Shown here in pieces: positions 9,238 through 18,241 of a DNA stretch of 64,000 bases. The position numbers and the translations under genes were made by a program. Under the pieces are notes generated by a model, which was given only the letters and a program-made list of their open reading frames with translations, was not told where the DNA came from and searched no databases. The stretch is from Syntrophobacteraceae bacterium. Lineage in GTDB: Bacteria > Desulfobacterota > Syntrophobacteria > Syntrophobacterales > Syntrophobacteraceae. Numbering within the stretch: the first letter of the stretch is position 1; every line of letters starts with the position of its first letter. The stretch is from assembly GCA_018053185.1 (NCBI GenBank), contig JAGPLX010000003.1:37543-101542 (forward strand). Reading direction: 5' to 3'.

Positions 9238-9999
9238 TCAAGACCTGGATTTCTCCCCTCCCTCCGACGAAGGTATAGGCCGGGGAGAGGAATCCTGAAC
9301 CCGGGTTCCGGACCTCAGAGCAGCCAGTTCCTCGGAAAGCAGCGGGGCTGAAGGATAGGGTCCCGGTGCATTCAGCGCCTTCTCCAGCTGCTCCATAGCT
9401 TTTGGATAATCCCCCTTGCCTTCGTAGATTTTTGCCAGGTGCCATTCGATCTCACGGCCGATCCCTTGTAAAGAATCCTTGTTCAAAAGAGTCCACTGGG
9501 CCAAAGCCTCGTCGGCCTTTCCCATCTCCTGGTAAATCAGGGCCAGTTGGTATCTCGCAAGGTCGAAAAGAGGTGATTTCGGGCCCGCTTCCTCGATGGC
9601 GGCAGTTGCCGCATTCAGTGCCCTGTCGTAACGCTTGAGGAGAAAACAGGCTTTGGCAAGATCCATCTGGGCGTTCACCCGTGCCCTGGTTCCACCATGT
9701 TCGGCAATGAACTTCTCGATCTCGGGGATCACGCCTTCCCACCTCCCGACATCCGCATTCTCATCATCGGGAAATTGGGCGGAAATTCCGGCATACCTTT
9801 CTCCCGCCCGGCGTTCCTTGGACCTGGCATGGGACGCGAACAGCCAGAACCCGGCCAGGGCCACGACCAAAACGGCCAGGCTCCCGTAAGTCCAGGCGCG
9901 ATTTCGATCCAGGAAATTGCGCACGCCCTCGAATATCCCGACCACCTCGTCTCCGCGATCGACCTCTCGCCTAGGAGCTCGTATCTTCGTCATTCCCAC
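9238..9999 (-). CDS. single-pass membrane protein with TPR repeats (YfgM-like layout)
   Basis: A 253-residue protein with a charged cytoplasmic N-terminus (1-36), one transmembrane segment (about 37-55) and a periplasmic region with three to four TPR-like helical pairs ('DLAKACFLLKRYDRAL', 'YQLALIYQEMGKADEAL', 'LAKIYEGKGDYPKAM'). This matches the topology of YfgM/ancillary SecYEG-translocon proteins, but the similarity is architectural only. The start is a GTG at 9999 with GAGGTG 7 nt upstream; an ATG two codons later is worse spaced. It probably holds protein partners at the inner membrane; none can be named. Confidence 0.75.
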   Translation of the reverse strand: MGMTKIRAPRREVDRGDEVVGIFEGVRNFLDRNRAWTYGSLAVLVVALAGFWLFASHARSKERRAGERYAGISAQFPDDENADVGRWEGVIPEIEKFIAEHGGTRARVNAQMDLAKACFLLKRYDRALNAATAAIEEAGPKSPLFDLARYQLALIYQEMGKADEALAQWTLLNKDSLQGIGREIEWHLAKIYEGKGDYPKAMEQLEKALNAPGPYPSAPLLSEELAALRSGTRVQDSSPRPIPSSEGGEKSRS

Positions 10000-10302
10000 G
10001 AACTGTCACCTCACGTGGTTCGCCCGCAGCACCCTTCAATCTCTCCCACTCCAAAGGAACGGCTCCCGCGGCACCCCGACCTCCCGAAGAAACCCGAAAA
10101 ACCCGGCCTTTGTCATGGGTTCGACACCGCCGGATTTCAGATTTGCAGTGATGATCGTCGAAAGAGCCTCGTTCGGGCATCCTTCCCGTGTGGTCTCCTT
10201 ACACGAGGTTTCCTCCACAAGTCAAGGGTCCCCTCCGGGCATAAGAGAAGATTTTCCTCCTCCCCTGTCCGAGTGTCCGAGATGGCCTTCGAGGGGTCAT
10301 CT
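10000..10302. other. intergenic region with only doubtful small frames
   Basis: A gap of 303 bases between two minus-strand genes. Two overlapping frames of 60-69 codons run through it in different phases (for example 9971-10180, overlapping the GTG start of the TPR gene), but neither has a clear Shine-Dalgarno site or a recognisable motif. No T-tract terminator is visible. Confidence 0.3.
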
Positions 10303-10917
10303 TCATCCCCTTTCCAGCACCTTCCGTTCTATCTCCTGCAATTCCTCCCGGCTCATGCCGACCTGAAGAGAAAAACTTTCACTTTCCATGGCTTCGATGA
10401 GACCCTCCCGGTACACGGCGATCCAGAACAGAAGGCTTTCCGCGGCAGGATTCTTCACATGAATGACCCCCGGGTCCTCCACGTAGAGTTCTCCTTTGAA
10501 GATCCCCCTCAACCATTCCAGTGCCTCCCGACCCTTCCCTCTGCGTTTCTCCCCGTGAGCTTCCAAGTAGTAGAGGGTGATCTGCTTCCGGCCGTTGGAA
10601 GACAAGGACAGGCTCATCTGCCCATGGAAACGGCCGGGTTTCTCGAACTCCAGGATTTCCATGGGGCCGAAACCCTTGAGAATGGTCAACAGCTCCTTCA
10701 CGGAAAGGCTACCGTAAGCTGCTTTCCAGGTGGCTCCCTTCCATTCGATTTCGGCCACAGTTCCCAACTCCACATTTGGATTTCCAGGGTTCTTCGTCAG
10801 GAGGCTCGACAGGATCGGCTGCCCTGAATCCGTTCCTTGGCTTTCGCCACTGCACAGTACAAGTCTTCCTTCCAGGAAGGAGCCCTCTCCGTGGGATTCC
10901 TTTCCACGGCCCCACAA
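10303..10917 (-). CDS. hypothetical protein, start uncertain
   Basis: The C-terminal two thirds of this frame read as a real soluble alpha/beta protein ('KGREALEWLRGIFKGELYV', 'VKNPAAESLLFWIAVYREG'), ending in a charged helix. I do not recognise the family. The first 45 or so codons (TTG start at 10917) look less protein-like and have no ribosome binding site. The true start may be an in-frame GTG near 10773 or an ATG near 10674, giving about 124-157 residues. No signal peptide or membrane segment is present. It lies between trmL and the TPR gene in the same direction. Confidence 0.5.
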   Translation of the reverse strand: MWGRGKESHGEGSFLEGRLVLCSGESQGTDSGQPILSSLLTKNPGNPNVELGTVAEIEWKGATWKAAYGSLSVKELLTILKGFGPMEILEFEKPGRFHGQMSLSLSSNGRKQITLYYLEAHGEKRRGKGREALEWLRGIFKGELYVEDPGVIHVKNPAAESLLFWIAVYREGLIEAMESESFSLQVGMSREELQEIERKVLERG

Positions 10918-11147
10918 TGGATTCGCACGGAGCTCAAGGGAGGGCTTTTTCGAAAGCAGTCCCTGCTTTCAAAGAAGACCACTCAATATCGACTTCCCTT
11001 CCCCAAAACAATGGGGTAGAGCCCCAGTTGTTCGATTTCCGGGCAGACTTCATGGAGCTTCCTCAGCAGTCCCTCTTTATCCGGCATCTTGACCGGCGTT
11101 GCACCTGTTTCTCGATGACAGGAACTCGGTCTCATCACGGCACCTGC

Positions 11148-11684
11148 TCATGGGTGAGGGTTTCGGTTGGAAAGGGGTGCAAAGTCAAACAAGGACCGGG
11201 ATCTCAACTGGCGGATGGCTTCATAGAGCGCGACTCCCACCGTTGTGGAAAGGTTGAGGCTTCTCACGCGGGTCCTGTCCATAGGAACTCGCAGCAGATT
11301 CTCTCCCGCGGTCTGCAAAACCTCGGCAGGCAGGCCCCGGGTCTCCGATCCGAACAAAAGGCAGTCCCCGGCACGGAATCCAAAACTGCAGTAGTCTCGG
11401 GGGGCATGAGCCGAAAAGCACACCCACCTGTATCGGTGAAGCTCCCGGCGCATGGATTCAATACAAGGATGGATCTTCAGCAGCACATGCCGCCAATAGT
11501 CCAGTCCGGCCCTTTTGAGGTGACGATCCGTGAGGAAGAACCCCAGGGGTTCCACAAGATGGAGAGGAGTGTGCGTGGCGGCGCACGTCCTGGCGATATT
11601 GCCGGTGTTTTGGGGAATCTCCGGTTCAATGAGCACTACCCGAAGTGGAAAAACCTTCTCTCCGCTCTGGTCTTCCTGGGTCAC
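11148..11684 (-). CDS. trmL: tRNA (cytidine/uridine-34 2'-O)-methyltransferase TrmL
   Basis: A SPOUT-class methyltransferase with all three TrmL motifs: 'EPEIPQNTGNIARTC' near the N-terminus, 'LLFGSETRGLP' in the trefoil knot, and 'SLNLSTTVGVALYE' at the C-terminus. It methylates the ribose of the wobble base in tRNA-Leu isoacceptors. The start is uncertain. The GTG at 11684 gives 178 residues, with about 14 residues before the conserved 'LRVVLIEPE'; an ATG at 11717 and a GTG at 11786 would add poorly conserved sequence. About 150-160 residues is usual. Confidence 0.9.
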   Translation of the reverse strand: MTQEDQSGEKVFPLRVVLIEPEIPQNTGNIARTCAATHTPLHLVEPLGFFLTDRHLKRAGLDYWRHVLLKIHPCIESMRRELHRYRWVCFSAHAPRDYCSFGFRAGDCLLFGSETRGLPAEVLQTAGENLLRVPMDRTRVRSLNLSTTVGVALYEAIRQLRSRSLFDFAPLSNRNPHP

Positions 11685-12198
11685 GAGCCCCGTCTCCCTC
11701 TCACCACGAATCCGCATCCGCCGGGATTGAGTCAGACCGCTGGGAAGGAGGAGGGCATCCGGCCCATCCCCGGTGGGTGATAGCACCCGTTCTCGAAACC
11801 GGCGAACCGGATTTCATCGAGGTGATCCACATATTGTAACCCATCCCCTCCGGACCATGCGATTCTCAGAGACCTCCCTCTTCCGGATCAAGTCGGTCTG
11901 CCGGTCCAAAGGGAGAGAATCCTCCTGTAGGACAGAACAATCCTTCCCAGGCAATCCTTCGCCTGGGATGAAGGGCTTCCGGTGCTGCTGAAGTTCCAGG
12001 TTTGCACAAGATTCGAAATGGATATGAGATGAAAACGCACGAGATTGAACTATTACCACAAAATTGCCCAAAGCCGAAGTTGAAAGTGCCCCACCTCGAA
12101 ACTTTTTTCCCCTACCCCCACCCACATCCATCCCCTGGACCGCCGGATTTCTCATCTAGAATCGAAGGGCTCTTCGATCCATTCTCACCCTGCTCGCG
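11685..12198. other. intergenic region with a stable hairpin
   Basis: About 510 bases between trmL and the small ORF at 12199. It includes an AT-rich part near 12010-12110, where a trmL promoter may lie. A perfect 7-bp GC stem (CCCAGGC/GCCTGGG, extended by CCTT/AAGG) sits at 11942-11974. No coding signal was found on either strand. Confidence 0.4.
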
Positions 12199-12363
12199 TC
12201 AGAAAGAGGCAACATCCCGGTTTCCCCGGACAACACCCCCAGGATGAGGAGGCATCACCTCTTGTTTGTCGAGGTCCACCAAGTTCCGAGGGTGGGACCT
12301 GCTCACTATCCCAAGTCTTGTGATGTCTTCAACGACCCGACGTTGGATTTCTTCCTGCGTCAT
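12199..12363 (-). CDS. small ORF overlapping the hydrolase 3' end
   Basis: A 54-codon frame. It begins MTQEEIQRRVVEDITRLG and contains 'HPRNLVDLDKQEV', a composition (amphipathic helix, few rare residues) unlike the noise frames around it. Its ATG lies inside the last codons of the upstream hydrolase gene in another phase (35-nt overlap), so translation would rely on coupling; no independent Shine-Dalgarno site is evident. I know no family for it. An alternative is that it is the displaced 3' end of an older, longer gene. Confidence 0.45.
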   Translation of the reverse strand: MTQEEIQRRVVEDITRLGIVSRSHPRNLVDLDKQEVMPPHPGGVVRGNRDVASF

Positions 12364-13003
12364 CGGCACAGAAATAGCGCCCGAGGAATTTCAGGAGCCT
12401 GTCCGTCAGCCGCCTTTCCAGCCCCCAATAGAAGTGGTCGCACCCAGGCAGAATCTGTAACTCTGCCATCTCATGATTCTTTCCAACGACGTCGAACCAG
12501 GAACGTAGAGTGTCCGTCGAGCAGAACTCATCCTCATCTCCAGCCGCCACCAACACGGGGCAGGAGGGGAATCGAAGCTTTCCAAAGTCAATGAGATTCA
12601 GGGGAGGGGAGATGAGGATGAGGGATGCGGGTTCCAGTCCTTGTGAGACGGCCTGGAGTGCAATCCAGGCCCCGTACGAATAGCCCGTCAGGTGGATCAA
12701 CCCTTTGGTTTTCGTGGACAAATGGGAGGCAACGCCAAGGAGGTCCAGGGTTTCCCCCCGGCCGTGAGTGTGACTTCCCCCACTTCGCCCCACACCCCGG
12801 AAATTGAACCGAAGAGTTCCCCAGCCCATGCGGGAGAAAGCTCCCTGCACCGCTTCCACCACATTGTTGTCCATGCTCCCGCTGTAAAGCGGGTGTGGAT
12901 GGCAGAGAATGACGGTGTGCCCTCCCGCCCCTTTCTCCCATCGCGCTTCCAGGAGGATCCCCTCCGAAGGAATCATCAGCCTCTCTTCCGCCATCTTTGT
13001 CAT
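12329..13003 (-). CDS. alpha/beta hydrolase
   Basis: A 224-residue alpha/beta-fold protein. It contains the family opening 'CHPHPLYSGSMDNN', the nucleophile elbow GYSYG (catalytic Ser), 'GDEDEF' with the acid residue, and 'GCDHFYWG' with the catalytic His. This is the short dienelactone-hydrolase-like group often annotated as 'alpha/beta hydrolase, PRK10162/COG2945-like'. The substrate is unknown. Its ATG overlaps the thiD stop in an ATGA arrangement, so it is translationally coupled to thiD; a second ATG lies three codons inside. No signal peptide, so it is cytoplasmic. Confidence 0.85.
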   Translation of the reverse strand: MTKMAEERLMIPSEGILLEARWEKGAGGHTVILCHPHPLYSGSMDNNVVEAVQGAFSRMGWGTLRFNFRGVGRSGGSHTHGRGETLDLLGVASHLSTKTKGLIHLTGYSYGAWIALQAVSQGLEPASLILISPPLNLIDFGKLRFPSCPVLVAAGDEDEFCSTDTLRSWFDVVGKNHEMAELQILPGCDHFYWGLERRLTDRLLKFLGRYFCADDAGRNPTSGR

Positions 13004-13860
13004 CCTGATCCCTGGGGGACCTCGCTCCGGGAGTTTTCCGCCGGCGAAGGTCCCCAACTCCATCCAGCCATGGAATAGAGGCGGTGAAAATGGTGAACCG
13101 GGCCCTGCCCCTTCCCGAGGGGAAGGCCTTCCCGAATGGCTCCCGTGATGTATTCCTTGGCCTGGAAAACCGAGTCCGCCATCCTGAGGCCCCGGGCCAG
13201 CCCGGCCGCAACGGCGGAAGCAAAGGTGCATCCGGTCCCGTGGGTGTGGATCGTCTCGTATCGAACGTTGGTGAACTGGCGATACTCCCGGCCGTCATAG
13301 AGAAGATCCAGTGGAGTCCCCTCCAGATGGCCTCCTTTGATGACCACCATACGTGGGCCGAAGTCCAGGATCTTCCTTGCCGCTTCCTTCATGTCTTCCA
13401 GGTCCCGGACCTTCATGGAAGCCAGACTTTCCGCTTCCTGGAGGTTGGGGGTGACCACGGAGGCCAGGGGAAGCAGTTGGTGGATGAGGCCTTCCACGGC
13501 GTCGGGACTCAGGAGACGATCCCCGCTCTTGGCCACCATCACCGGATCCACCACCAGGGACTTGACCCCGAGGCTTCTCAGGTCCTCGGCCACTCGAGAG
13601 ACGATGGCCGCATTGGCGAGCATGCCGGTCTTGACGGCATCCGCACCGATGTCCGTAATGACGGCGTGGATCTGCTCGGAAACGAACCCGGGGTCCACTT
13701 CGAAGACGGCACGGACCCCTAACGTATTCTGGGCGGTGAGGGCCGTGACGGCGCTCATGCCGTAGACTCCGAGGGCCGCAAAGGTCTTCAAATCCGCCTG
13801 GATGCCGGCTCCCCCCCCGGAATCGGACCCGGCAATGGTCAGGGCTCTTGGTATTTTCAC
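13000..13860 (-). CDS. thiD: hydroxymethylpyrimidine / phosphomethylpyrimidine kinase ThiD
   Basis: A 286-residue ribokinase-fold enzyme that phosphorylates HMP and then HMP-P for thiamin synthesis. It shows '[20 protein letters not shown]' near the N-terminus, '[13 protein letters not shown]', 'TPNLQEAE', 'VVIKGGH' and the anion hole/catalytic '[10 protein letters not shown]'. The start was set at a GTG (13860) with GAGGTGA 9 nt upstream; there is no ATG near the conserved N-terminus. thiL ends 16 nt upstream and thiE precedes it, so these three form a thiamin group. A C-terminal tail of about 20 residues beyond the usual end overlaps the hydrolase start. Confidence 0.95.
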   Translation of the reverse strand: MKIPRALTIAGSDSGGGAGIQADLKTFAALGVYGMSAVTALTAQNTLGVRAVFEVDPGFVSEQIHAVITDIGADAVKTGMLANAAIVSRVAEDLRSLGVKSLVVDPVMVAKSGDRLLSPDAVEGLIHQLLPLASVVTPNLQEAESLASMKVRDLEDMKEAARKILDFGPRMVVIKGGHLEGTPLDLLYDGREYRQFTNVRYETIHTHGTGCTFASAVAAGLARGLRMADSVFQAKEYITGAIREGLPLGKGQGPVHHFHRLYSMAGWSWGPSPAENSRSEVPQGSG

Positions 13861-13876
13861 CGGAAAAATCACCTCT

Positions 13877-14893
13877 TCAACGGAAATGGTCCCATCCACG
13901 AGTGTTGCAAAGGGTTTTGAAGCGGTCCTTTTCCGATGTGGAAACGACGACGCCTCTTTCAACGGCGATAAATCGGCCGATGGGACGGCATGGGGTCCCT
14001 GTTTCGTTCAGAACCATCCGCTCGACTTCATCCGCGTGGTCCGCAGCCACCGCAAAGAGCAGTTCGTAGTCTTCCCCTCCCGTGAGAGCCCATTCCCTAA
14101 AGTCTTTGCTGGCCGCGCGGGCCACCTCGATACAGTGGTCGCTGACCGGGAGCTCGGCCAGCCGGATTTCAGCCCCCACGCCACTGGCTCGGCAGATGTG
14201 GCCCACATCGCTCCACAGTCCGTCACTCACATCCACCATGGCGTGGACTTTCCCCGATGATGCCAGGCATTGTCCTTCCCGCAAACGGGGTCGAGGGGTG
14301 CGGTGCCGTTCCAAAACCGGATCCGCGTGGAAAGGATCGACCTTCAATTCCGGCCTTCGCATCAGTTCCAAACCGGCCCTCGAGTCCCCGAGAAAGCCGG
14401 TTACGAAAACCAGGTCCCCAACCCGGGCTCCACTACGCCGAACAATCCTCTCGGGATCCGCTTTGCCCATGAGGAAAAGATCGATCACCATCCGGGAGGA
14501 AATGGCGCTCGTATTTCCGCCTACAATGGCCCCCCCGCCCTCGGAAATCTGCTCCTGCATTCCACCGTAGAGCTCCTCAACGAATTCCACGTCCGTGTCT
14601 TGCGGCAGTGCCAGGGAAACCAGGGCCCAGGCAGGAACCCCCCCCATGGCAGCAATGTCGCTCACGTTGATGGCCACCACCTTCCGACCCAGCTGGCGTG
14701 GAGTAGTCCAGGAACGGCAAAAGTGTACCTCTTCCACCTGAATATCGCAGGTCGCGAGCAGGACCTCCCGGGGCGAAACCTGCAAAACGGCCACGTCATC
14801 GCCGATGCCGACCAGCACCCCGGCAGAATGGCGGGGCAACAAGCCGGCTATTCTGGAAATCAAGCCAAACTCGCCAATGTCCGCGACCTTCAT
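13877..14893 (-). CDS. thiL: thiamine-monophosphate kinase ThiL
   Basis: A 338-residue member of the PurM/ThiL ATP-binding family, which converts thiamine phosphate to the active diphosphate. Motifs seen in order are 'GEFGLISRI', 'GIGDDVAVL', 'DIQVEEVHF', '[10 protein letters not shown]', 'DVSDGL' and 'GGEDYELLF'. The ATG at 14893 follows a GAGAAG box; the frame is open further upstream but not conserved. It is placed between thiE and thiD on the minus strand with short spacers. Confidence 0.96.
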   Translation of the reverse strand: MKVADIGEFGLISRIAGLLPRHSAGVLVGIGDDVAVLQVSPREVLLATCDIQVEEVHFCRSWTTPRQLGRKVVAINVSDIAAMGGVPAWALVSLALPQDTDVEFVEELYGGMQEQISEGGGAIVGGNTSAISSRMVIDLFLMGKADPERIVRRSGARVGDLVFVTGFLGDSRAGLELMRRPELKVDPFHADPVLERHRTPRPRLREGQCLASSGKVHAMVDVSDGLWSDVGHICRASGVGAEIRLAELPVSDHCIEVARAASKDFREWALTGGEDYELLFAVAADHADEVERMVLNETGTPCRPIGRFIAVERGVVVSTSEKDRFKTLCNTRGWDHFR

Positions 14894-14955
14894 GCTCTTC
14901 TCGTGCCTTGTGCCGATTCTCGTTATCCTGTCGATTTTCCGCCCACCCCATAGGG

Positions 14956-15621
14956 TCATCCCCCCCGGAGGGATTCCACGGCTTGCCGAATCCGCATCGC
15001 CAGGCTCCTGGCTTTCTTCTCGGGGTCCGGCGCGGCCATGACGGCCGAAACCACGCAGATTCCCCGAATTCCGCACTCGATGAGCCCTGCCAGGTTGGAT
15101 TCGTCAATACCGCCGATGGCCACAACCGGAAGCCCGGTCTTTTGCACCAGCTTGCGGGTGCCTTCGATTCCCAGGGGTGTCTCGTGGTCCGGCTTGGTGG
15201 AGGTGGCATAGACCGGCGAGACGGAAAGGTAATCGGCACCGTCCTTTTCCGCCCGGAGGGCTTCCTCTTCGTCATGGATGCTCACCCCGACGATCTTTCC
15301 CGGTCCCAGGATTCGCCTCGCCACGGCTACCGGCATGTCCTCCCGCCCCACGTGAATTCCGTGAGCATTTACCGCAAGGGCCACATCCAGTCGATCATTT
15401 ACCAGAAACACCGCACCCTCCTGGCGACAAAGCCGGCAAAGCCTCGAGGCCTCCTCCACCATGCGGCGCGTCGAGGCATTCTTCTCACGGTACTGGATCA
15501 CCCCGGCCCCCCCTCGAATGGCCGCCGCAACGGTTTCCTCAAGAGAGCGGCCTTCCAGCCAACGGGAGTCGGTAACCACATAGAGAGGCGGGTCCAGGGG
15601 CCATAAGGCAGGTCGAGACAT
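14956..15621 (-). CDS. thiE: thiamine-phosphate synthase ThiE
   Basis: A 221-residue TIM-barrel enzyme that joins HMP diphosphate and thiazole phosphate. Motifs include 'VIQYREK', 'FLVNDRLDVAL', 'GIHVGREDMP', 'YLSVSPVYATSTKPD' and the phosphate-binding 'VVAIGGI'. AAGGAG stands just before the ATG. It is the first gene of the thiE-thiL-thiD group and begins 5 nt after the PilT-like gene ends, so it may be transcribed with the pilus ATPases. No TPP riboswitch was seen upstream. Confidence 0.96.
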   Translation of the reverse strand: MSRPALWPLDPPLYVVTDSRWLEGRSLEETVAAAIRGGAGVIQYREKNASTRRMVEEASRLCRLCRQEGAVFLVNDRLDVALAVNAHGIHVGREDMPVAVARRILGPGKIVGVSIHDEEEALRAEKDGADYLSVSPVYATSTKPDHETPLGIEGTRKLVQKTGLPVVAIGGIDESNLAGLIECGIRGICVVSAVMAAPDPEKKARSLAMRIRQAVESLRGG

Positions 15622-15626
15622 TCTCC

Positions 15627-16796
15627 TTACTCGATTCTTCTAGCGTATTCCTGATCGATTTTCAGCCCCTCGATGTCCGTGGTCTTCTCGCCCCTGGCCG
15701 ACTTGATCTGGTCGATCCCGCGTTTCACCACCGGCTTCTTGGACGCATAGGCCAGGGCGGTCTCCTCGCTGATCAAGCCGTCCTGGTAAAGGCGGATAAT
15801 GCAATAATCGAAAGTCATCCAGCCGAAAGGCGCCGCCTGCTCCATCATCTCGTAGAGGGTCTTGCCTTCGGATTCACCGTTGATAATGACTTCCCTCACC
15901 CGAAGGTTGTTCCCCATGACTTCGAATGCCGCAATCCGGCCTCCTCCTTCCCGTGGAAGCAACCGCTGGGAAATGGCCCATCGAAGAGTGTCCGCAAGAC
16001 GTATGCGGATCAGCCGCTCTTCCTCCAACTCGAACATTCCCACTACACGATTGATGGTCTGGCCGGCATCGATGGTATGGAGGGTCGTCATCACCAGATG
16101 GCCCGTTTCGGCGGCGCTCAATCCAATTTCCACCGTCTCCCGGTCCCGCATCTCCCCGACCAGGATGACTTTGGGGGCTTGGCGGAGGGCGGCGCGCAGT
16201 CCGCCGGCAAAACTGTCGAAGTCCAACCCCAGTTCTCTTTGGTTGAAAGTCGCCTTCTTCTGCGTGTGCACGAACTCGACGGGATCTTCCAGGGTCACCA
16301 CATGAACGGGCTTGTGCAAGTTGATTTCGTTGAGAATGGCGGCCAGGGTCGTGGATTTCCCGCTTCCCGTCGCACCGGTCACCAGCACGATTCCGAACTT
16401 CTCCTCGGCGACTTTCTTGAAGGCAGGGGGAAGCCGGAGTTCATCGATGGATGCAATCCTGGTGGGCAACTGCCGCATGATGATGGAATAGGTCCCCCGC
16501 TGGGAGAACACATTGACACGGAAACGGGCCTTGCCCGGTAAATGATAGGAAAGGTCGCAGGAACCCTGGTTCACGAGGTTCTGAACATTTCTGCGATCCC
16601 CGGCGATGAGATTCATGGCGATGCTTTCGGTGTGGAAGGGGGTAAGTTCCTCCGCAATCAGGTCCGAACAGACCGTCTTGAGTTGTCCGTCGATTTCCGC
16701 CTGCATCGGCTTGCCCACCGTGAAATTGATGTCGGAAGCCGTCGGATTTTCATCCAGGATGCGGGTCAGAACATAGTCCAGTTCTTTTCGTCTCAT
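15627..16796 (-). CDS. PilT/PilU-type twitching ATPase (paralogue)
   Basis: A 389-residue AAA-type secretion ATPase. Walker A is GATGSGKST (141-149). 'THLEDPVEFVH'-like Asp box, Walker B 'VILVGEMRD' and the His box 'MTTLHT' follow in the order seen in PilT/PilU. It would power pilus retraction on the cytoplasmic side. It diverges from the PilT encoded just upstream and has a longer C-terminus ('GWMTFDYCIIRLYQDGLIS'). The ATG at 16796 follows CAGGGGA. Pairing with a canonical PilT suggests a PilU-like accessory role, but this is inferred from context. Confidence 0.88.
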   Translation of the reverse strand: MRRKELDYVLTRILDENPTASDINFTVGKPMQAEIDGQLKTVCSDLIAEELTPFHTESIAMNLIAGDRRNVQNLVNQGSCDLSYHLPGKARFRVNVFSQRGTYSIIMRQLPTRIASIDELRLPPAFKKVAEEKFGIVLVTGATGSGKSTTLAAILNEINLHKPVHVVTLEDPVEFVHTQKKATFNQRELGLDFDSFAGGLRAALRQAPKVILVGEMRDRETVEIGLSAAETGHLVMTTLHTIDAGQTINRVVGMFELEEERLIRIRLADTLRWAISQRLLPREGGGRIAAFEVMGNNLRVREVIINGESEGKTLYEMMEQAAPFGWMTFDYCIIRLYQDGLISEETALAYASKKPVVKRGIDQIKSARGEKTTDIEGLKIDQEYARRIE

Positions 16797-17019
16797 GGTC
16801 TTTCCCCTGGTCCCCCATGACCTCGAGGGTCCTAATACGAGGATGATGTCGGTGCGGGAGCGCGGCAATTCAACAGCCTCCCTGTTTTGAATCACCGGTT
16901 TTGGATGGAAACGCCTCGTCCTCCCCAGGGTCGGGTCTGGGACCCTCAACGGCCGGAAAGGCGTAGTACAACCCGGCAAAACCGCACATCCCCCGCCCTA
17001 CAATTCGGATAAACGGCTG

Positions 17020-17040
17020 CATCCCCAAAAGTGGGGGATG
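17020..17040. repeat. inverted repeat between the two pilus ATPase genes
   Basis: Arms CATCCCC and GGGGATG around a 7-nt centre form a stem 30 nt downstream of pilT on the minus strand. No T-tract follows on that strand (AATTTT follows on the plus strand), so it may be a processing or pausing stem rather than a terminator. Confidence 0.4.
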
Positions 17041-17069
17041 AATTTTGCCGTACCGTACCAGCCCCGCGG

Positions 17070-18152
17070 CTACACTTCCGTAAAATCCAAGGGAGGTTCC
17101 GTCAGGTAGGGCCGGAACTTTTCCTTGTCCACACACTTGGCGTAGGCCTCATCGGGGCTGATCCTGCCGGCTTTGAGCGCGGCCATGATGCCGTCGTCCA
17201 GGGTCTGCATTCCGTATTTCTTCCCCGTTTGTAGGGCCGATGGAATCTGGTGGGTTTTGGCCTCCCGAATCATGGCCCTGACAGCGTGGGTGGCAATGAG
17301 GATCTCGAGGATCGCCAAACGACCTTTGACATCGATGCGTTTGAAGAGGGTCTGGGCAATCACCGCCCGGAGACCGTCGGCGAGGGTGGAACGAATTTGG
17401 GCCTGTTCTCCCGTGGGGAACACCTCGATCACACGATCCACCGTTTTGGCGGCACTGGTCGTGTGCAGGGTCGAGAAAACCAGGTGCCCCGTGGCTGCCG
17501 CTTCGATGGCCAGGCGGATGGTTTCCAGATCCCGCATTTCGCCCACCAGGATGATGTCGGGGTCCTCGCGGAGAGCGGCACGAAGAGCCGACGAAAAACT
17601 CCGAGTGTGCGAACCCACTTCCCGATGGTTCACCAGGCAGCCCTTACTCACATGCAAAAATTCGATGGGGTCTTCCACCGTGATGATATGATCCTTGCGC
17701 TTCCGGTTCGCCTCATCTATGACTGCTGCCAGGGTGGTGGATTTCCCGCTGCCGGTGGGTCCGGTCACCAGCACCAGGCCGCGTGGCAACAGGGCCAGCC
17801 GGCTTACCACGGAAGGCAGTCCCAGTTGTTCCGTCGAGAGGATTTCACTGGGAATCTCTCGAAAAACAGCTCCAATGCCGTTTTGTTGCCGAAAGAAATT
17901 GGCCCGATACCGGGCAAGACCTGGGATCTCGTAGGCAAAATCCAGGTCGCCCGTTTCCTCGAAAGTCTTGATCTTGTCCTCCGGTGTGATTTCATAGAGC
18001 ATGGCACGGAGGTCGTCGTCGTCGAGAATCTTGAACTTGACGCGCTCGAGCTCTCCTCGAATCCGCAGCACCGGCTGTTGTCCCGAAACCAGATGAAGGT
18101 CCGAGGCCTTTTGTTCGTTCATGAGTTTGAAAAAGGCGTCAATCCTGGCCAT
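17070..18152 (-). CDS. pilT: type IV pilus retraction ATPase PilT
   Basis: A 360-residue hexameric ATPase. 'SDLHLVSGQQPVLRI' is the typical N-terminal opening. Walker A is GPTGSGKST (131-139), the Asp box 'ITVEDPIEFLH', Walker B 'DIILVGEMRDLET', the His box 'FSTLHTTSAAKT', and 'IAQTLFKR' precedes the C-terminal AIRNLIRE-like helix ('VRAMIREAKTHQIPSAL'). It depolymerises type IV pili. The ATG at 18152 follows GGGAGGGGG. The PilT-like paralogue lies 273 nt downstream in the same direction; no pilin gene is in the window. Confidence 0.95.
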   Translation of the reverse strand: MARIDAFFKLMNEQKASDLHLVSGQQPVLRIRGELERVKFKILDDDDLRAMLYEITPEDKIKTFEETGDLDFAYEIPGLARYRANFFRQQNGIGAVFREIPSEILSTEQLGLPSVVSRLALLPRGLVLVTGPTGSGKSTTLAAVIDEANRKRKDHIITVEDPIEFLHVSKGCLVNHREVGSHTRSFSSALRAALREDPDIILVGEMRDLETIRLAIEAAATGHLVFSTLHTTSAAKTVDRVIEVFPTGEQAQIRSTLADGLRAVIAQTLFKRIDVKGRLAILEILIATHAVRAMIREAKTHQIPSALQTGKKYGMQTLDDGIMAALKAGRISPDEAYAKCVDKEKFRPYLTEPPLDFTEV

Positions 18153-18241
18153 GCAACCCCCTCCCTCGATGAGCTCATTTTGTAGCGCTAACGTTCGCTC
18201 TGTGTCGCCAGCCGCGCCGGCACACGACAGCTTCCTCCCCA

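Noticed and set aside
9971..10218. Two overlapping minus-strand small frames before the TPR gene
   Set aside because: Neither has a ribosome site or motif and they exclude each other; kept only as part of the intergenic note.
16870..17136. Minus-strand frame of 88 codons between the pilus ATPase genes
   Set aside because: Overlaps the end of pilT, begins without a ribosome site and shows no motif.
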